NCBI GenBank assembly: GCA_029204225.1
Contig: CM055097.1
Span: 62,001 to 126,000 of the forward strand
From: Diphasiastrum complanatum
Taxonomy: Eukaryota > Streptophyta > Lycopodiopsida > Lycopodiales > Lycopodiaceae
Length of the DNA stretch: 64,000 bases
Reading direction: 5' to 3'
A model generated the notes under the pieces. That model was not told where the DNA came from and ran no database searches. It saw nothing but the letters and a program-made list of their open reading frames with translations. Shown piece after piece: positions 22,110-34,108 of the stretch. The first letter of the stretch is position 1. Every line of letters starts with the position of its first letter. Both the position numbers and the translations under genes were made by a program.

Positions 22110-23340
22110 TGTGATTCACCCATAATGCTGGTTGTAAAAATTCATGCCATGAACTCCTTTTTCCAACACCTGTTTTGCTATAATAGGCTTCAAAGTTTTA
22201 TTGTTAACCTCGGCTTGACCATTACTGCACGGATAATAAGAAGTTGACATCTTGGGATTAATTCGAAACAAATATGTCAATGTTCTTCAAAGTATTATTC
22301 ACAAAATGTGGACCTCTATCAGACAATTTTTCTAATGGACATCCAAATTGAGTAAAAACATTATTAAATATGAATTTGGTAGTGGATTTTGCAGTATTGT
22401 CCAGCAAGGCTTTTGCTTCTGCCCACTTCGTAGCGTAATCAGTTGCAAGTTCAATATATTTGTGCCCATTTGCCAAAGTCGGGTTAATTTTACCACTAAA
22501 ATCTAATACCCATCGCTGAAATGGCTCTATTGGCTGTAATGGTACCAATGGATAATCCATCGTGGGAAAATGTCCACCCGCGGACCCCGAATGAGCTTCA
22601 TCAATAATAGCCCATATATCTTGCAATTGGACATATTGTGTTAACACTTGATCATGAACGCGTTTATACAACTGACCTTCAATTACCTAAAAGTCACATG
22701 ATCACCAAATCAATCAGCATTGTTGAGATTTCTTAAAATGTCCCGGAAACGTTCCATGCGTTAAAAAGTTATATAAATCACCATACCAGGACTCATATAA
22801 TGTCTCCGAGCTAAACAACTGAGCATCTGGCATTTCATCAATGCCTGCCACAGTATCCCTCATCTCAATGCGAGACAATTGATCGTATGTACTTTGCCTG
22901 GTCGGATCCGAATATCAAAGTCAAACTCCTGGAATAGAATCATCCATCTTGCAATCCTACCAGCAATTGCTGGTTTATGAATTAAATATAGTAAAGGCTG
23001 ATGATCCATGTAGACGACGAATCTATTATCCAACTGAAAATGTCGAAACTTGTGAAGAGGAAAAATCAAACTTAGCTCCTCTCTCTCCGTAGTTGAATAT
23101 TTTCTGCAGGTGTGAGCATCTTACTTGCATAACAAACCGGGTGATCATACCCTTTTTCTTCCCCCGGTTGCGCTAAAACACAGCCCACCGCCATTTGAGA
23201 TGCATCTACATGAACATGAAATGACTAGCTCCAATCTGGTGGGCACAAAATTGGGGCATTCACCAAGTCATCTATTAAATCCCGGAATGCCTTATACCAC
23301 CGAATAGTGATTTTGTATACTACCCCCTTCTTCAAAACTT
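22110..23340 (-). mobile_element. Gypsy pol fragment (RNase H to integrase), fossil
   Basis: On the minus strand the order is RNase H (about 22,860-23,090: FVVYMDHQPLLYLIHKPAI, DFDIRIRPGK), then an integrase zinc-binding start (EAHSGSAGGHF) and the integrase core (PFQRWVLDFSGKI, YATKWAEA, FTQFGCP, LSDRGPHFVN). That order is diagnostic of Ty3/Gypsy. No LTR is recognised. It has several breaks. Confidence 0.85.
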
Positions 23341-23388
23341 CATATAAAATGTAAGTCCTTTCCGCATATGCATAAATATACCGGCGAT

Positions 23389-23797
23389 GGCTGAACTCTT
23401 TCTAGCTTCTTTGGATTAGAAACATGATGGTTAGTTGATAGAATGCACCCAACATATGACATCTCATAGAGTGACCATTTTCTACTTTTGTGGATGTGAT
23501 TGATGAGCAAAGACAAGTAAAGTTTATGATGGCAATAAAATTTCCAATTCATAAAATTGTTTCTGTTGTGATTGATACACCACGGCTGCCGTGAAGCACT
23601 GTTTGGGTGTAGGCCACGTATGAGCCAGGCAGTATATATATATGTATCATTTTGATGAGAAATGCTATGTGTTCTTTTTTGCTTTGGTGTCTGAAGATCA
23701 CTCAGTCTTGCTTAATGTGGAACGCATTAATTCATAGCATGCATTAATCTTCTGTTGTAGATATTATTTTTGTTAACAATTTATACATTGAATTTGC
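23389..23797 (+). repeat. 410-bp direct repeat, left copy
   Basis: Begins GCTGAACTCTTTCTAGCTTC and ends TTATACATTGAATT. It matches 25,786-26,196 with a low number of differences. It contains AGGCAGTATATATATATG. No primer site follows it, so it cannot be confirmed as an LTR. Confidence 0.8.
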
Positions 23798-25785
23798 AAG
23801 GTGGAACTATGGCACAAAAGGTTGGGCCACCCCAACTTCAAAGCCATGGAAACATGTGTGCAAAGGAGCCTGCACTCGGCCTCCCCAAGCATTTGTCAAA
23901 GTGTGGGAAGATATGTGAAGCATGTAGCCTCTAAAAGGCTCATAAACTACCCTTCTCAAGATCTACATCAAGATCAAGCTCTCCTCTTGAATTCATCCAT
24001 TCGGATGTTCATAGCTTTTCACACGAGTCCAATGGTGGTGCCAAGTATTATGTAATCTTCATTGATGACTATTCTAGATATTGTTGGATGTACCTCTTGT
24101 CTAGCAAATCTATGATGTTGGATTCTTTTGTAAAGTTCAAGACTTTGGTAGAATACCAACTTAGTACCAAGATTAAGTTTTTAAGGAGTGATAATGGAGG
24201 TGAATATATCTCCAATAAGTTGATTGACTTTTGTAGTTTTAATGGCATAAAGAGGGAGTTGTCATGTCCATACACCCCTCAACAAAATGGAGTGAATGAG
24301 AGAAGAAATAGATCTCTTTGAAAGTGTGCTAATGCCTTAAGGCTAGATGCTTCTCTATCCAAACCATTTTGGGGTGGGGCAATAACTTGTGCTAATTATT
24401 TGTGCAATAGATTGCCTAACCAAGCCATTGGAGGAATCACACCATTTGAAGCTCTATTTGGAGAGAAGCCCAATCTCAAGGATCTCAAAGTTCTTGGATC
24501 CACTTGCTATGTACACCAATCCCTGGATACAAGGAAGAAGGATGATGCAACCTCCATCTTTGTAGGATATGGTGAGAATAGCAAAGGATATAGAGACTTC
24601 AATCCCATCACTAGCAAGGTGATAGTGAGTAGGGATGTTATTTTTGATGAGGACATGCTTGTGATTTGGATGATAATGCTACTAATCATCTTGATGCCAT
24701 GGATCATGCTAGGATGGAGGAGGAGCTTCCAAGTGAAGAAGAACTTGAGGATCCACCTCAATATGCAAGAACTCCAAGAACTCCAAGAAGATCTACAAGG
24801 GCAAGGACTGAGCCATTGAGGCTCACCTATGATGGTCAAGGTGATCAAAGGGAAGGCTCATCATCTTTCACACCTTTCTTACTTCAATGTTAGATGAGCC
24901 AACATGCTATGAAGATGCTTGTAAATCTAATAGTTGGATGGATGCTATGCAAGTAGAGTATGATGCTCTCATTGAGAATCATACTTGGGATCTTGTGAAT
25001 CTTCCTCAAGGGAAGAAACCACTTGATCGCAAGTGGGTGTTTAGATTGAAGTATATTCAAGATGGATCAATAAGTAAGCATAAAGCTAGGCTTGTAGCCA
25101 AAGGTTTTGTACAAACCAAAAGCATTGATTATGATGAGAATTTTGCTCGCTAAGCTTGTTACTATTAGGTTGATCATTAGTCTTGCTACAACCTTCAATT
25201 GGGAGCTATTCCAACTTGATTTCACAAATGCATTCCTCAATGGTTATTTGGAGGAAGAGATCTACATAAGGCAACCTGAGGCATCATCAAGGCAAAGCAT
25301 GAAGGAAAGATGTGTAGGCTTGAAGAAGAGCCTTTATGGGCTCAAGCAAGCACCTAGAGCATGGTACTCTAGGATAAACTCTTTTCTCATTTCCATCAAT
25401 TTTGTAATGAGTGCTTATGATCCATCATTGTACTTAAGATTTCATGATGGCAAGATCATTATTCTTGTTTTGTATGTAGATGACATTATCTTGAGTGGTA
25501 ATGATCTAGATGGAATTAGAGATGTAAAAATTGCTTTGGCAAAAGAGTTTAAAATGGTAGATCTCAGCCTATTAAGCTTCATTCTAGGAATAGAGGTCAT
25601 TAGAGGATGTGATTTTAGCTTTATTTGTCAATCTAAGTATGCTACATCCATCCTAGATAGATTTGGAATGAAGAATTCAGGACAAATTTTACTACAAACA
25701 AAACTTTGATATTAAGAAGGGCAAGCTTTAGGATAAGGAGATCGACAACTTTGCTAAAGAGAATAAGTGTGATGGTTTAAACAAC
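23798..25785 (+). mobile_element. Copia family 3 pol fragment (integrase and reverse transcriptase), fossil
   Basis: The plus strand shows a GAG-pre-integrase start (ELWHKRLGHPNF), integrase core (RSDNGGEYISNK, YTPQQNGVNERRN), then reverse transcriptase (KPLDRKWVFRLKYIQDGSI, QLDFTNAFLNGYLEEEIY, LYGLKQAPRAWY, and the catalytic LYVDDIILSG). Gag, protease, most of RNase H and recognisable LTRs are missing. It has several breaks. Confidence 0.88.
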
Positions 25786-26196
25786 GCTGAACTCTTTCTA
25801 GCTTCTTTGGATTAGAAACACGATGGTTAGTTGATAGACTTTGCATCCACCCAACATATGACATCTCATAGAGTGACCATTTTCTACTTTTGAGGATGTG
25901 ATTGATGAGCAAAGACAAGTACGTTTATGATGGCAATAAAATTTCCAATTCATAACATTATTTCCATTGTGATTGATACACCAGGGCTGCCGTGAAGCAC
26001 TGTTTGGGTGTAGGCCACGTATGAGCCAGGCAGTATATATATATGTATCATTTTGATGAGAAATGCTATGCGTTCTTTTTTGCTTTGGTGTCTGAAGATC
26101 ACTCGTTCTTGCTTAATGTGGAATGCATTAATTCATAGCATGCATTAATCTTCTGCTGTAGATAGTATTTTTGTTAACAATTTATACATTGAATTC
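25786..26196 (+). repeat. 410-bp direct repeat, right copy, upstream of the TPD1-like gene
   Basis: Partner of 23,389-23,797. It ends 328 bp before the TPD1-like start codon, so it may contribute promoter sequence to that gene. Its TATATATATATG segment lies near 26,037. Confidence 0.8.
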
Positions 26197-26209
26197 GCTT
26201 GGGTTAAAG

Positions 26210-26360
26210 TGCCTACCACGTGGCTTAGATCAACCTTGTGATAAGCTGAAGAAAATGACGTATGGCGCATATGGCGATGCTTTTAGAGTGGCATTCATTA
26301 TTAAACCTTATCTAATTTGCGTGGCCTTCCCTCACTCTTTTCTTTTTAAACAGCAGCAGC
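26210..26360 (+). promoter_or_regulatory. Putative promoter region of TPD1-like gene
   Basis: A G-box/ABRE-type core CCACGTGGC lies at about 26,216 and a TATA-like TTTTTAAACAG at about 26,343, roughly 180 bp before the start codon. The assignment is by position only; no transcript evidence is available. Confidence 0.35.
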
Positions 26361-26523
26361 TGAAGCCGCTCTTCGTTCTTTGGCCTTTACACTCAGTCCT
26401 TCCTGGTAGTTGACGATGCTCGTGAGCTTGTTCTTACATACTCTAATCTTCTCTTTGCATGATAGTAGAGTTGCATCTGTGCTGTCACAGTCGATCACCG
26501 AATCTATGGATCTTGCTTATAAC

Positions 26524-27561
26524 ATGCGGAACTCGGGTATGCATTTAGCAGCATGTGCTGCTGTTCCCGTCATCTTTCTGTGCTTGTCAAATACTGCCTC
26601 TCCAGCCGTTGATACTATGCCTGGTATGCGCTTTTCGTTTGCTACTACTATTCTCATATTAAAATCTACGTGGTCATGCTTGTTGTTGGTATTTGTTTCA
26701 CGATTCCTCTGAGCTGTTCATATGGAAATTTTTTAAGTTATGTATTGCTTCCGACTTTGAATTTAGCTTCGGCCTGATATACAGATTTTGCTGCTGTAAT
26801 ACTTGGAGCTCATTAACATGCCTGCTGTGCAGTTGGACATGGGGATAAATTTTGTGTAGGTTTTCATTGATAATGCCAACGTGACGTAGTTGATAATTTT
26901 GCTGCCATCATCATATTGGTACCTCTATCTGTCATTTCCGAACTAGGTTCCTGGAATATTTCAATCCACGAAGGTTTTGCAGGTATGAATAGGCAAGCTC
27001 CGATAGGAAGCATCTTCAACTCAACTTCTGACGACGCGATACACAGCAAAGATGCAAACCGCTTGGCGCGTCATACATCAGGTAACCGCCTTATTCGATC
27101 CAAAACTCACATAAATTCAACAGTCGCAAAAGCATATCACGTGGGTGCTTGATATTCCCAATATAGTGATATATTTTGAGAGTGAGCTCTAATCCATGCG
27201 TTTGAGTATAAGCTCCTCTTTACTGCAACCTACAGGTCACTACGTATGTTCGGGAAAAGATATTAGAATCTCTCAGCACTATTTAGGCTTTAGTGCAGAT
27301 GGGATCCCTGAATTTGCACTGGAGATAGTGAATACTTGCCGCTCAAAGAAGACTATGCGGCCGTATAATGTTCATGTTTATTGCGGCCAATTCGCATCAT
27401 ACAACCTGGTGGATCCCAAAATTTTCCGTCGCTGCAGTACCGACGATTGCCTCGTCTTAGATGGGAAACCTCTTCGACGATTTCGAATTATTCGTATTGT
27501 TTATGCAAACGAGTACATGTATAGTATACGGCTGAAATCTGCGGACTTTATCTATACGTGA
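26524..27561 (+). CDS. TPD1-like: TPD1-like secreted cysteine-rich peptide, 3 exons, 174 aa
   Basis: The family is TAPETUM DETERMINANT1, small secreted ligands that in angiosperms bind the EMS1/MSP1 receptor kinase and control anther tapetum fate; relatives act in other tissues. Exons are 26,524-26,623, 26,983-27,081 and 27,236-27,561, all with GT-AG borders and both junctions splitting a glycine codon at phase 1. ATG 26,524 was chosen because a hydrophobic signal-peptide core (LAACAAVPVIFLCL) follows at once; the open frame further upstream starts at TTG. The product is 174 aa, close to the family's usual 176. The mature domain (about residues 70-174) has CSGKDIRISQ, GIPEFALEIVNTC, VYCGQFAS, PKIFRRC, DDCLVLDGKPL and YANEYMY. 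Of six usual cysteines four are visible (71, 101, 116, 138). The one expected near residue 104 and the C-terminal one are absent, and an extra Cys lies at 133. The gene sits alone among retroelements but shows no breaks. Confidence 0.85.
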
Positions 27562-27612
27562 AGCCGTAACTGGAGGAATGGTAAATCTAGCTAGCAATAT
27601 CCGAAGCTAAAG

Positions 27613-29245
27613 TTGGGACCGACTGCTTTTATATATATATGTATATACCTAAAAAGATCTGATATATATGGTCGCATGCGCAAGGCTTTAGATAGCTGAA
27701 TGGAATCAATTTTTTGCATATGTTTGATTTATAAAAGGACATACTCATACTATTCCTTAGAATACAAGTTTAAAATCACTTTCTAAAATTATAAGGGTAT
27801 GTGTGAACAAAAACTCATGGCTTTATTGCAGGAACATGGCTTTAATCCATAATTCCAAGGCAATCCGGATTTAAAAATAGCTAGTTACTTTGTTATATCC
27901 AGCAGCCTTTGATACTCATGTTTTTCATTCAAGAAATTTGTGTCAATGCCTTTGTGTAACAAAATTACAATGATAAGAAATTTTAAACATGGATATCTTG
28001 TTTACCATCTAATGCTAGTGGACTAAGGGATGCATATATAACACACGTAGTGTAATTTTAGCAAGTTCACAATTAAATTCTACATTAAGTATGATATCTC
28101 AAATGATTTATTTCATGTTGATGCATGGCAAACATCAAATTTATGTTGTTTGTATCAAACACAATATGACCGATACGCCTGGAGAAGTTAATGCAAATTG
28201 TTTTTTTTGTCAAAAGTTTGCATGGGCTAGTTAGATTTTTAACTTGGAACATCACCTTTCATGTTCCAAATATAAAGTTTTCTTTCTAGAATAAAGAATG
28301 GTACGAATCTGATTAAAAACTTGAGAACGGCTCCCACCTCTTCAAGATCACAAAATTAGAGCAACATATATTTGTGTGTTAGCTCGAGTGAACCATGGTG
28401 AATGACCTAAGAGGTCAGAATGAGGGGTGATGTAGAGAAGAGAGATATCCATAAGGCTGGAAGAACATCGTGCATGAGAGAATTTACAATTGTGCCAAAC
28501 ATAGAGCTTATGATTGCATAAGATGAAATGGCTATGAATACTCGTGATTATGTGAGAGAGATTAGTGATCTTATTTGAAGATTGTGAGGAGATTGATTGC
28601 ATTTAATGCATTAGATCCATTACAAATGCTTTTAAAGAGGTGTACTCTCGAATGAGAGATTTTTCTCAGAAGATAATTCAATAATTTTTTTTTTAGCTAG
28701 AGCATCTCATGTGCTGCAACACTTGTTGTGATTATGATTACTGAATATGTTGCTTTGTATTTGTCGCTTAAATTTGTTAGAAATTTTATGATATGCATTT
28801 CAATAGATAAATAGCACATTGCATGTCATAATCATAACATGAGAGCTCCAATCATCAAAATCATGCATGTAGAATATAGTATGTAGTGCAAGTTCATTGT
28901 TCATAAAACAAATTGAGAGAGCATTTCATGTCTACATTGGAGACATAACATGTTGTGACAGGATGAATGTTGCTTGATAATCATTTATCATAGATATCTA
29001 TGGAGAATATGGGAACACTTTTAATATAGATTGAGCATGGAAAAATTATAATGTTTTTTCATGTTAGTCGAATATCCTACTTTGTAGATGAGATGTCATA
29101 TAAGCAGTGATTAAGCATAAACAAGAATCCATTGCAAAAAATCAACCTCATTGACATCTATTCCAAGAGTAATTATTTAAGATAGAAGGCTTATATATCT
29201 AAATTGATGAATTAAATTCAGAAAAAAAGTTCTTTTATCACTTTT
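27613..29245 (+). repeat. Direct repeat R2, partner of 19,957-21,472
   Basis: Begins GGGACCGACTGCTTTT, 51 bp after the TPD1-like stop. It lacks R1's segment 20,215-20,495 and carries an extra piece at about 28,143-28,597. It probably contains the 3' untranslated region of the TPD1-like gene, but no polyadenylation signal can be fixed. Confidence 0.7.
28143..28597. mobile_element. Insertion of about 455 bp inside R2
   Basis: R1 reads CAAATTTGCATTTAAAGCATT without a break. R2 has about 455 bp between CAAATTT and GCATTTAATGCATT. The inserted piece has no recognised coding sequence and no clear terminal inverted repeats. It could be a SINE-sized or MITE-sized insertion, or retained ancestral sequence lost from R1. 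Confidence 0.5.
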
Positions 29246-30060
29246 TTCAAAAGTTCTTATATCAATTTCACGACATCTGAGGTTTGAACATGAAACAAAA
29301 TATTTTTGCGACAAGATTCTGTTCACGAATCTTTTGAGTTGACTGCAAGACAAAGTTCACAAATCATTCGAGGTTGATCACGAATAAAAATGTTTTGAGT
29401 TCGTGTCTGTTTCTTATCCTTTGTCAAGTAAACTGCGCGCTTTGTTAGTAGAATCAAGATCTGTTTGATCAGTTGTCCTACAGCTCCCTCTCAACCCCAA
29501 TATTCTTCACTGCTTCTCGAAAAAAGCTTTACTGATGAGTGGCTTTGTAAAGATATCAGTTGTCATATCCTCTATGGGTATGAGGACTGTCTTCAGTATC
29601 TTCTTCTCGACTAAGTCCCGAATAACATGATACTTGATAGATATGTGCTTCATTTTCAAATTGAATACATGATCTTTCGTAATATAGACTGCTGAGGTGT
29701 TATCCATTAACAAGACATAAGGTTCAGAAATAGATTTATCAAATCCCTTTAACATCTGTTTGATCCAGATTAGTTTGTTTGCCATCTTGGCTACTGCTAC
29801 ATATTTCGCTTCATAGCAAGATTGGGCTACTATTGTTTGCTTCTTCCTTATCCAGAGTATGGCTGTGCCTAATGCTACAATACAAACTCCTGAAATACTT
29901 TTGCTATCATTCTTCATGGATGCCCAGCAGCTTGCGTCACTTTGAAGATTTGATGCGCAATCCAGCTTCCTTCGAATAACACAATCCATAGTCTTTCGTT
30001 TCCTAGAGATATTGTAACTGTACTCTCTGACATGTCAACAAGTCACTGAGCATCAAATAA
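29246..30060 (-). mobile_element. Copia family 2 RNase H fragment, inverted copy, fossil
   Basis: The minus strand reads as the same RNase H as 18,998-19,768 (29,507-29,989 open for 160 codons: CWASMKNDSKSISGVC, LLMDNTSAVYITKDHVF, DIFTKPLISKAFFEKQ), followed by the same downstream tail with ACAGATCTTGATTC. It faces the copy at 18,918, making inverted arms around the zone that holds the TPD1-like gene. Confidence 0.78.
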
Positions 30061-30934
30061 GTACTTTGTTTTTCTTTCAGTAGCGAATGCATAACCAATC
30101 AAACTCCAACTCTCATCTACGTCTAGGCACAAAGACTCTCATGACAAAGTCACATGCAAGCAATTACATGCATGCAACCAACATGAATGACAACATATCA
30201 ACTGATGATCACTGCTTGTTGAGGAAGATATCCTCTTGTACCATATACCTTTGTCATAGGTAGATCCACTGCTACAACAACCTTGCATCCAAAGCTCCAC
30301 GCATCTGTCCTGAGATGTCCTCGAATGCACCATGTACCTCCCAGAGATACATCCCTGTCCAACCATCCATTCTACTTTGCCTTGCCTTGCCAAGCTATCA
30401 TTCATCCTTCATGCACCAAGCATATGAGTCTACCAAGGACTCTGATGAATCCCCTACATTTCCTGAGCTATCTCCTGTAGGTTACATGCTTTGACAAGCA
30501 TCCACAAAAAATATGGATCACATATCAACTTGGACTACTCATTCATGCTTTTTATTTACCCAAAAGTATCCCAAGCATGAGCTCCACCACACTTCCGCCG
30601 TGAAGTGTTAACAACTTGTCTCCTCCAAACTTGTCGAAAGTTCCACCTCCGCGCAAGCTTAACTCTACAAACTCTAGTAATCCACTTGCTAGCTCACTTT
30701 CATGAGTACCTGGTTAGATGTCCTCTTCACACCACCACTTCATGAAATGTAGTCAAGTTACTAGATCGCTTTCCAAATTTCCACTTTGGCTCATCCAGCT
30801 CACCTTATCATTGACATCCTTCACCTTATGACCCCCACCATTGCATTGCCACCATTAAGCTAGTGTAAACGTCTCCTCAACCGAGACATTTCTCCCTTGC
30901 AAAAACATGTGAAGCAACCACAACCACTGAATCT
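30061..30934 (-). mobile_element. Non-coding part of Copia family 2 element
   Basis: The first 190 bp are the inverse of 34,115-34,310 and join the RNase H copies on both sides. The remainder, to 30,934, has no relative in the window and no convincing frame. It ends where homology to the unit leader begins. Confidence 0.5.
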
Positions 30935-32351
30935 GACCATGCCCTTGTTGATTTTCACCATGAGAGGCCCCCTCCAAGCATCCCTTGAACTTGGTTAGTT
31001 CGAACTTCCAAAAAGTTGAATCAGTAGACATGAACTATTTCACTATGTCTGTTGGCATAATGCGGCACCATACCTGGCTCTCTCCTATGGTTGGTTTCCC
31101 TCTCTCAATTTTTGCCAATAAAGAGTTTCACAATGCCTCGTTCAATAGTCGGGCCCCTTCTTACATTTTAGTATGAAGATTTTTATTGAAGAGAAGTGCA
31201 ATTCCTCACTTCATAGCCCTTCGGGCCTTTTCAGCCCACATCCAGCAGTTCACTTACATCTACAATCCTGGTTCACCGTCGATCATCTCTAGCCTTGATC
31301 CGACAGCCTTCCATACATCTGCGGGTGGACATGAGTTCTTCCAGCCATGAGACACTTAGTTACACTAGGTAACCTTTCATTCTCTGCGCAGGTGAGGGTC
31401 GCGTCCTCATTCCGTCTTCTCTTTGTTCACACAACCTCCTTTCTTCCACGAGCTATGGCTTTGGATGCTGATCTATTCAGCACGTTTTATTCTCCATGGC
31501 CAGGCGCGGCCTCTTGGCTGTTGGCTTGCAACACAGGGCGCCCTCCCATAGCCGTTTAAAGCATAAAATTTGGTCTCCTACAATGAGAAATCAATGCTTT
31601 TTTCTTTTGAAATCCTAGCCATCATATTGGCTACCTGAGAAAACTTGATCCAATGCCATAACTAGTTAGTGGTTGTCTGCGGCCCTCTTGCATCCTTTCT
31701 AACTCACCAGGGCACCCACCTATAGCTCTTTTCAGATCCAAAAATGATCTCATACAGCTTGAGATAAGTGATTTTTTTCTAGAAATTCCTAGTCGTGTTG
31801 TTGGCTACCTCAAAGAACTGTCAATTGTCACTCTGTCCTTCCATCGCTGAACATGGCTTCTTGCAGACATTATCTTGCTGCTCCAGAGCCCTACTGTAGC
31901 CTTTTACAGTAGCAAAAACAACCTAGTACAGTGCAAGATCCGCTTGTTTCTTCTCTGAAACCCCGGTTGACAGTTTCAACCTTTCTTGCATGCTTTTACA
32001 GTTGTTTCTGATCCAAATACTGAGAACCCAATTGCTATGGATGCCCTGTCTGTACACCCACCATTGTCAGCTCTTTCTGGCACCGAACCCTTCTTCAATT
32101 CACTAAGAACTGCTCCCATTGTTAGTATTTCTTGTGGGCTATCCCATAGCCTGCCTGCTATGGAATTTTCTTAACTTTGATTCTGCAAATTGGCTTCGTA
32201 TGCACTGAATCAAAGGGCTTTGCGTCACCGATCACCCCAGACCATGTTGTACCTCGTACGACGTCCTTACCATTGCTCGGTTCTGATGCTACCGTCGATC
32301 GAATCACTATTCCAAGAGCTTCGATCGTGCACGTTCCTCCACAGCCTGAGG

Positions 32352-32363
32352 GCTCTGATACCA
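32352..32363 (-). other. Primer-binding site (tRNA-Met type), inverted copy
   Basis: The complement of TGGTATCAGAGC lies next to the inner end of the inverted LTR-like segment at 32,364-32,760. Confidence 0.88.
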
Positions 32364-33054
32364 AGTTAACATTCTATGCGGAAATTCTGATCTAGTGGAG
32401 AGTAGAGATTAGAGATGCAATCACTGACTGATTGCCAACCATCGAAACCATGAACAACATCCACAAGTAACAGAGTGATGGAGGAGCTCACATAAAGCAA
32501 AGAGGTTACAAAGCAAAAGCATCTTTATTACAAAGAGACTAATACATATACAAGTAAAGGTCCCCTTTGCATGGGGATGCCACGTGGCATAGACCTAATA
32601 AATGCATGAAATTCACTATTGGCCTCTACGTGGCATTTTAGGCTATATACAGGTAAACTCCCGTTATCGGCCCGGGACAAGCCCACGGGCTCGCTTATTA
32701 ACTAAAGCCTACTAAACTGAAATGATACATAACTGTAAACTACAATCAGAGTTGAGCTTACTGTTTCTAGCTTTAAAAACATCCTGACCACACCTTTCTG
32801 GTGGTTTTTGTTGTCTGTCAGATCTTCTCACAATTGGTTTTGAGTTCTGATTCGAGCTTTTCTACTAGAATTCGAGCTGGTAATTCGAGTTTGTCATGCA
32901 CTTGATCTTGACCTCCCTTTGAATATGGTAATTCTCTTTCATCTTCTGCTTGTTTTTCTTCTATCCTCGTCGGTAGCTCATAATAGTTTTTGAGAATTTC
33001 ATAGCCGACTAGATCACTGTCTGCTATGTATTTCGACTCATCAAATTCGACATC

Positions 33055-33640
33055 TCAAAAAACTTTCATCTTGCCAGTTTTGGGTACATAGACACGATAA
33101 TATGATGAATGTAACTCGAATCCTACCAGAAAACCTTGTTCTGTCTTTTCATCATGTTTCTTTCTCAGCTTATCTGGTATGTGCATATACATTGAGCATC
33201 CAAATGTCCGAACATGTGCTAGATTTGGCTTCGACTTCCACCATATCTCATGAGGAGTTTTATCTGGAATTCGAGATTTTAGAATACAATTATGAAGATA
33301 ATTTGATGTAGCCACTGCTTTTGCCCACAACTGTTTTGGTGCCTTCGCATGAGCCATCATACACCTTGCAACTTCCATCAGTGTACAATTTCTTCGTTCA
33401 ACTATTCCATTGTGCTGAGGTGTGTAAGATGCAGTCTTTGTATGCATAATACCTTGATCAGTACAGTAAGCCTTAAATTCGTTGGAAATGTACTCACCTC
33501 CACGATCTGTGCGAATCTACTTCAACTTATTACTTGCAACCCAATTCGTATACTCAACGAAATTCTCGAAAGCTTCAGATTTAGTACGAATAAAGTATAC
33601 CACAATGAACTTGCTGATTTGAATTGCTTTATAAAATGAG
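33055..33640 (-). mobile_element. Copia integrase fragment in the inverted unit, fossil
   Basis: A 130-codon minus-strand frame shows YTPQHNGIVERRNCTLMEVA, TPHEIWW and FLVGFELHSSYYRVYV. Same family as 7,835 and 16,444. Truncated. Confidence 0.8.
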
Positions 33641-34108
33641 TAATTATTAACAATTATATGAATTAATTTTCTAGGAAGTGCAAAAGCGCACTAAATATTG
33701 TTACATGTGGACGTAATACAAAATATTGTTCATACCAGTTCTGTTGTGGCAGGATGTTACAAACCCTTATGTCAAGTGATTTTGGGTAGGATTGTATGAT
33801 AATTTTCATAATGGGTACTTGGAAAATGCTATGTATACCCAATTTCATTATAGTTTACCAACTAGATTAACTGTAGCACATAAGTTGCGATTATATTACG
33901 GGTTGTGTGCATATCTTGTGGTCGTACGATGACGTTGTTACGGTCCCTTCCGTTCGGAACAGATATGATGGTGAACGGCTGATTGATTACATCCATACAA
34001 AGTGATGAGACCAAGGCCTAGTCAAAGTAGTATGAATTTTGGCAGTAGTCGGATTTGAAGGCACATGCAGTATTGGCATGGGCGGTTTTATAGGGGAAAA
34101 TGAAGGTA

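Larger units (their letters stand above)
30935..34108 (-). repeat. Inverted partial copy of the array unit
   Basis: The minus strand reproduces 7,373-10,545 in order: decayed stretch (33,641-34,108), Copia integrase (33,055-33,640), LTR (32,364-32,760), primer site (32,352-32,363) and leader (30,935-32,351). It is more diverged from units 1 and 2 than these are from each other. Its integrase part is as open as the others. It shows that the element spread beyond the tandem array before the recent duplication. Confidence 0.85.

Noticed and set aside
26410-26523. Longer N-terminus for the TPD1-like protein
   Set aside because: The upstream extension starts at TTG and would place the signal peptide internally; ATG 26,524 gives the family's usual length.
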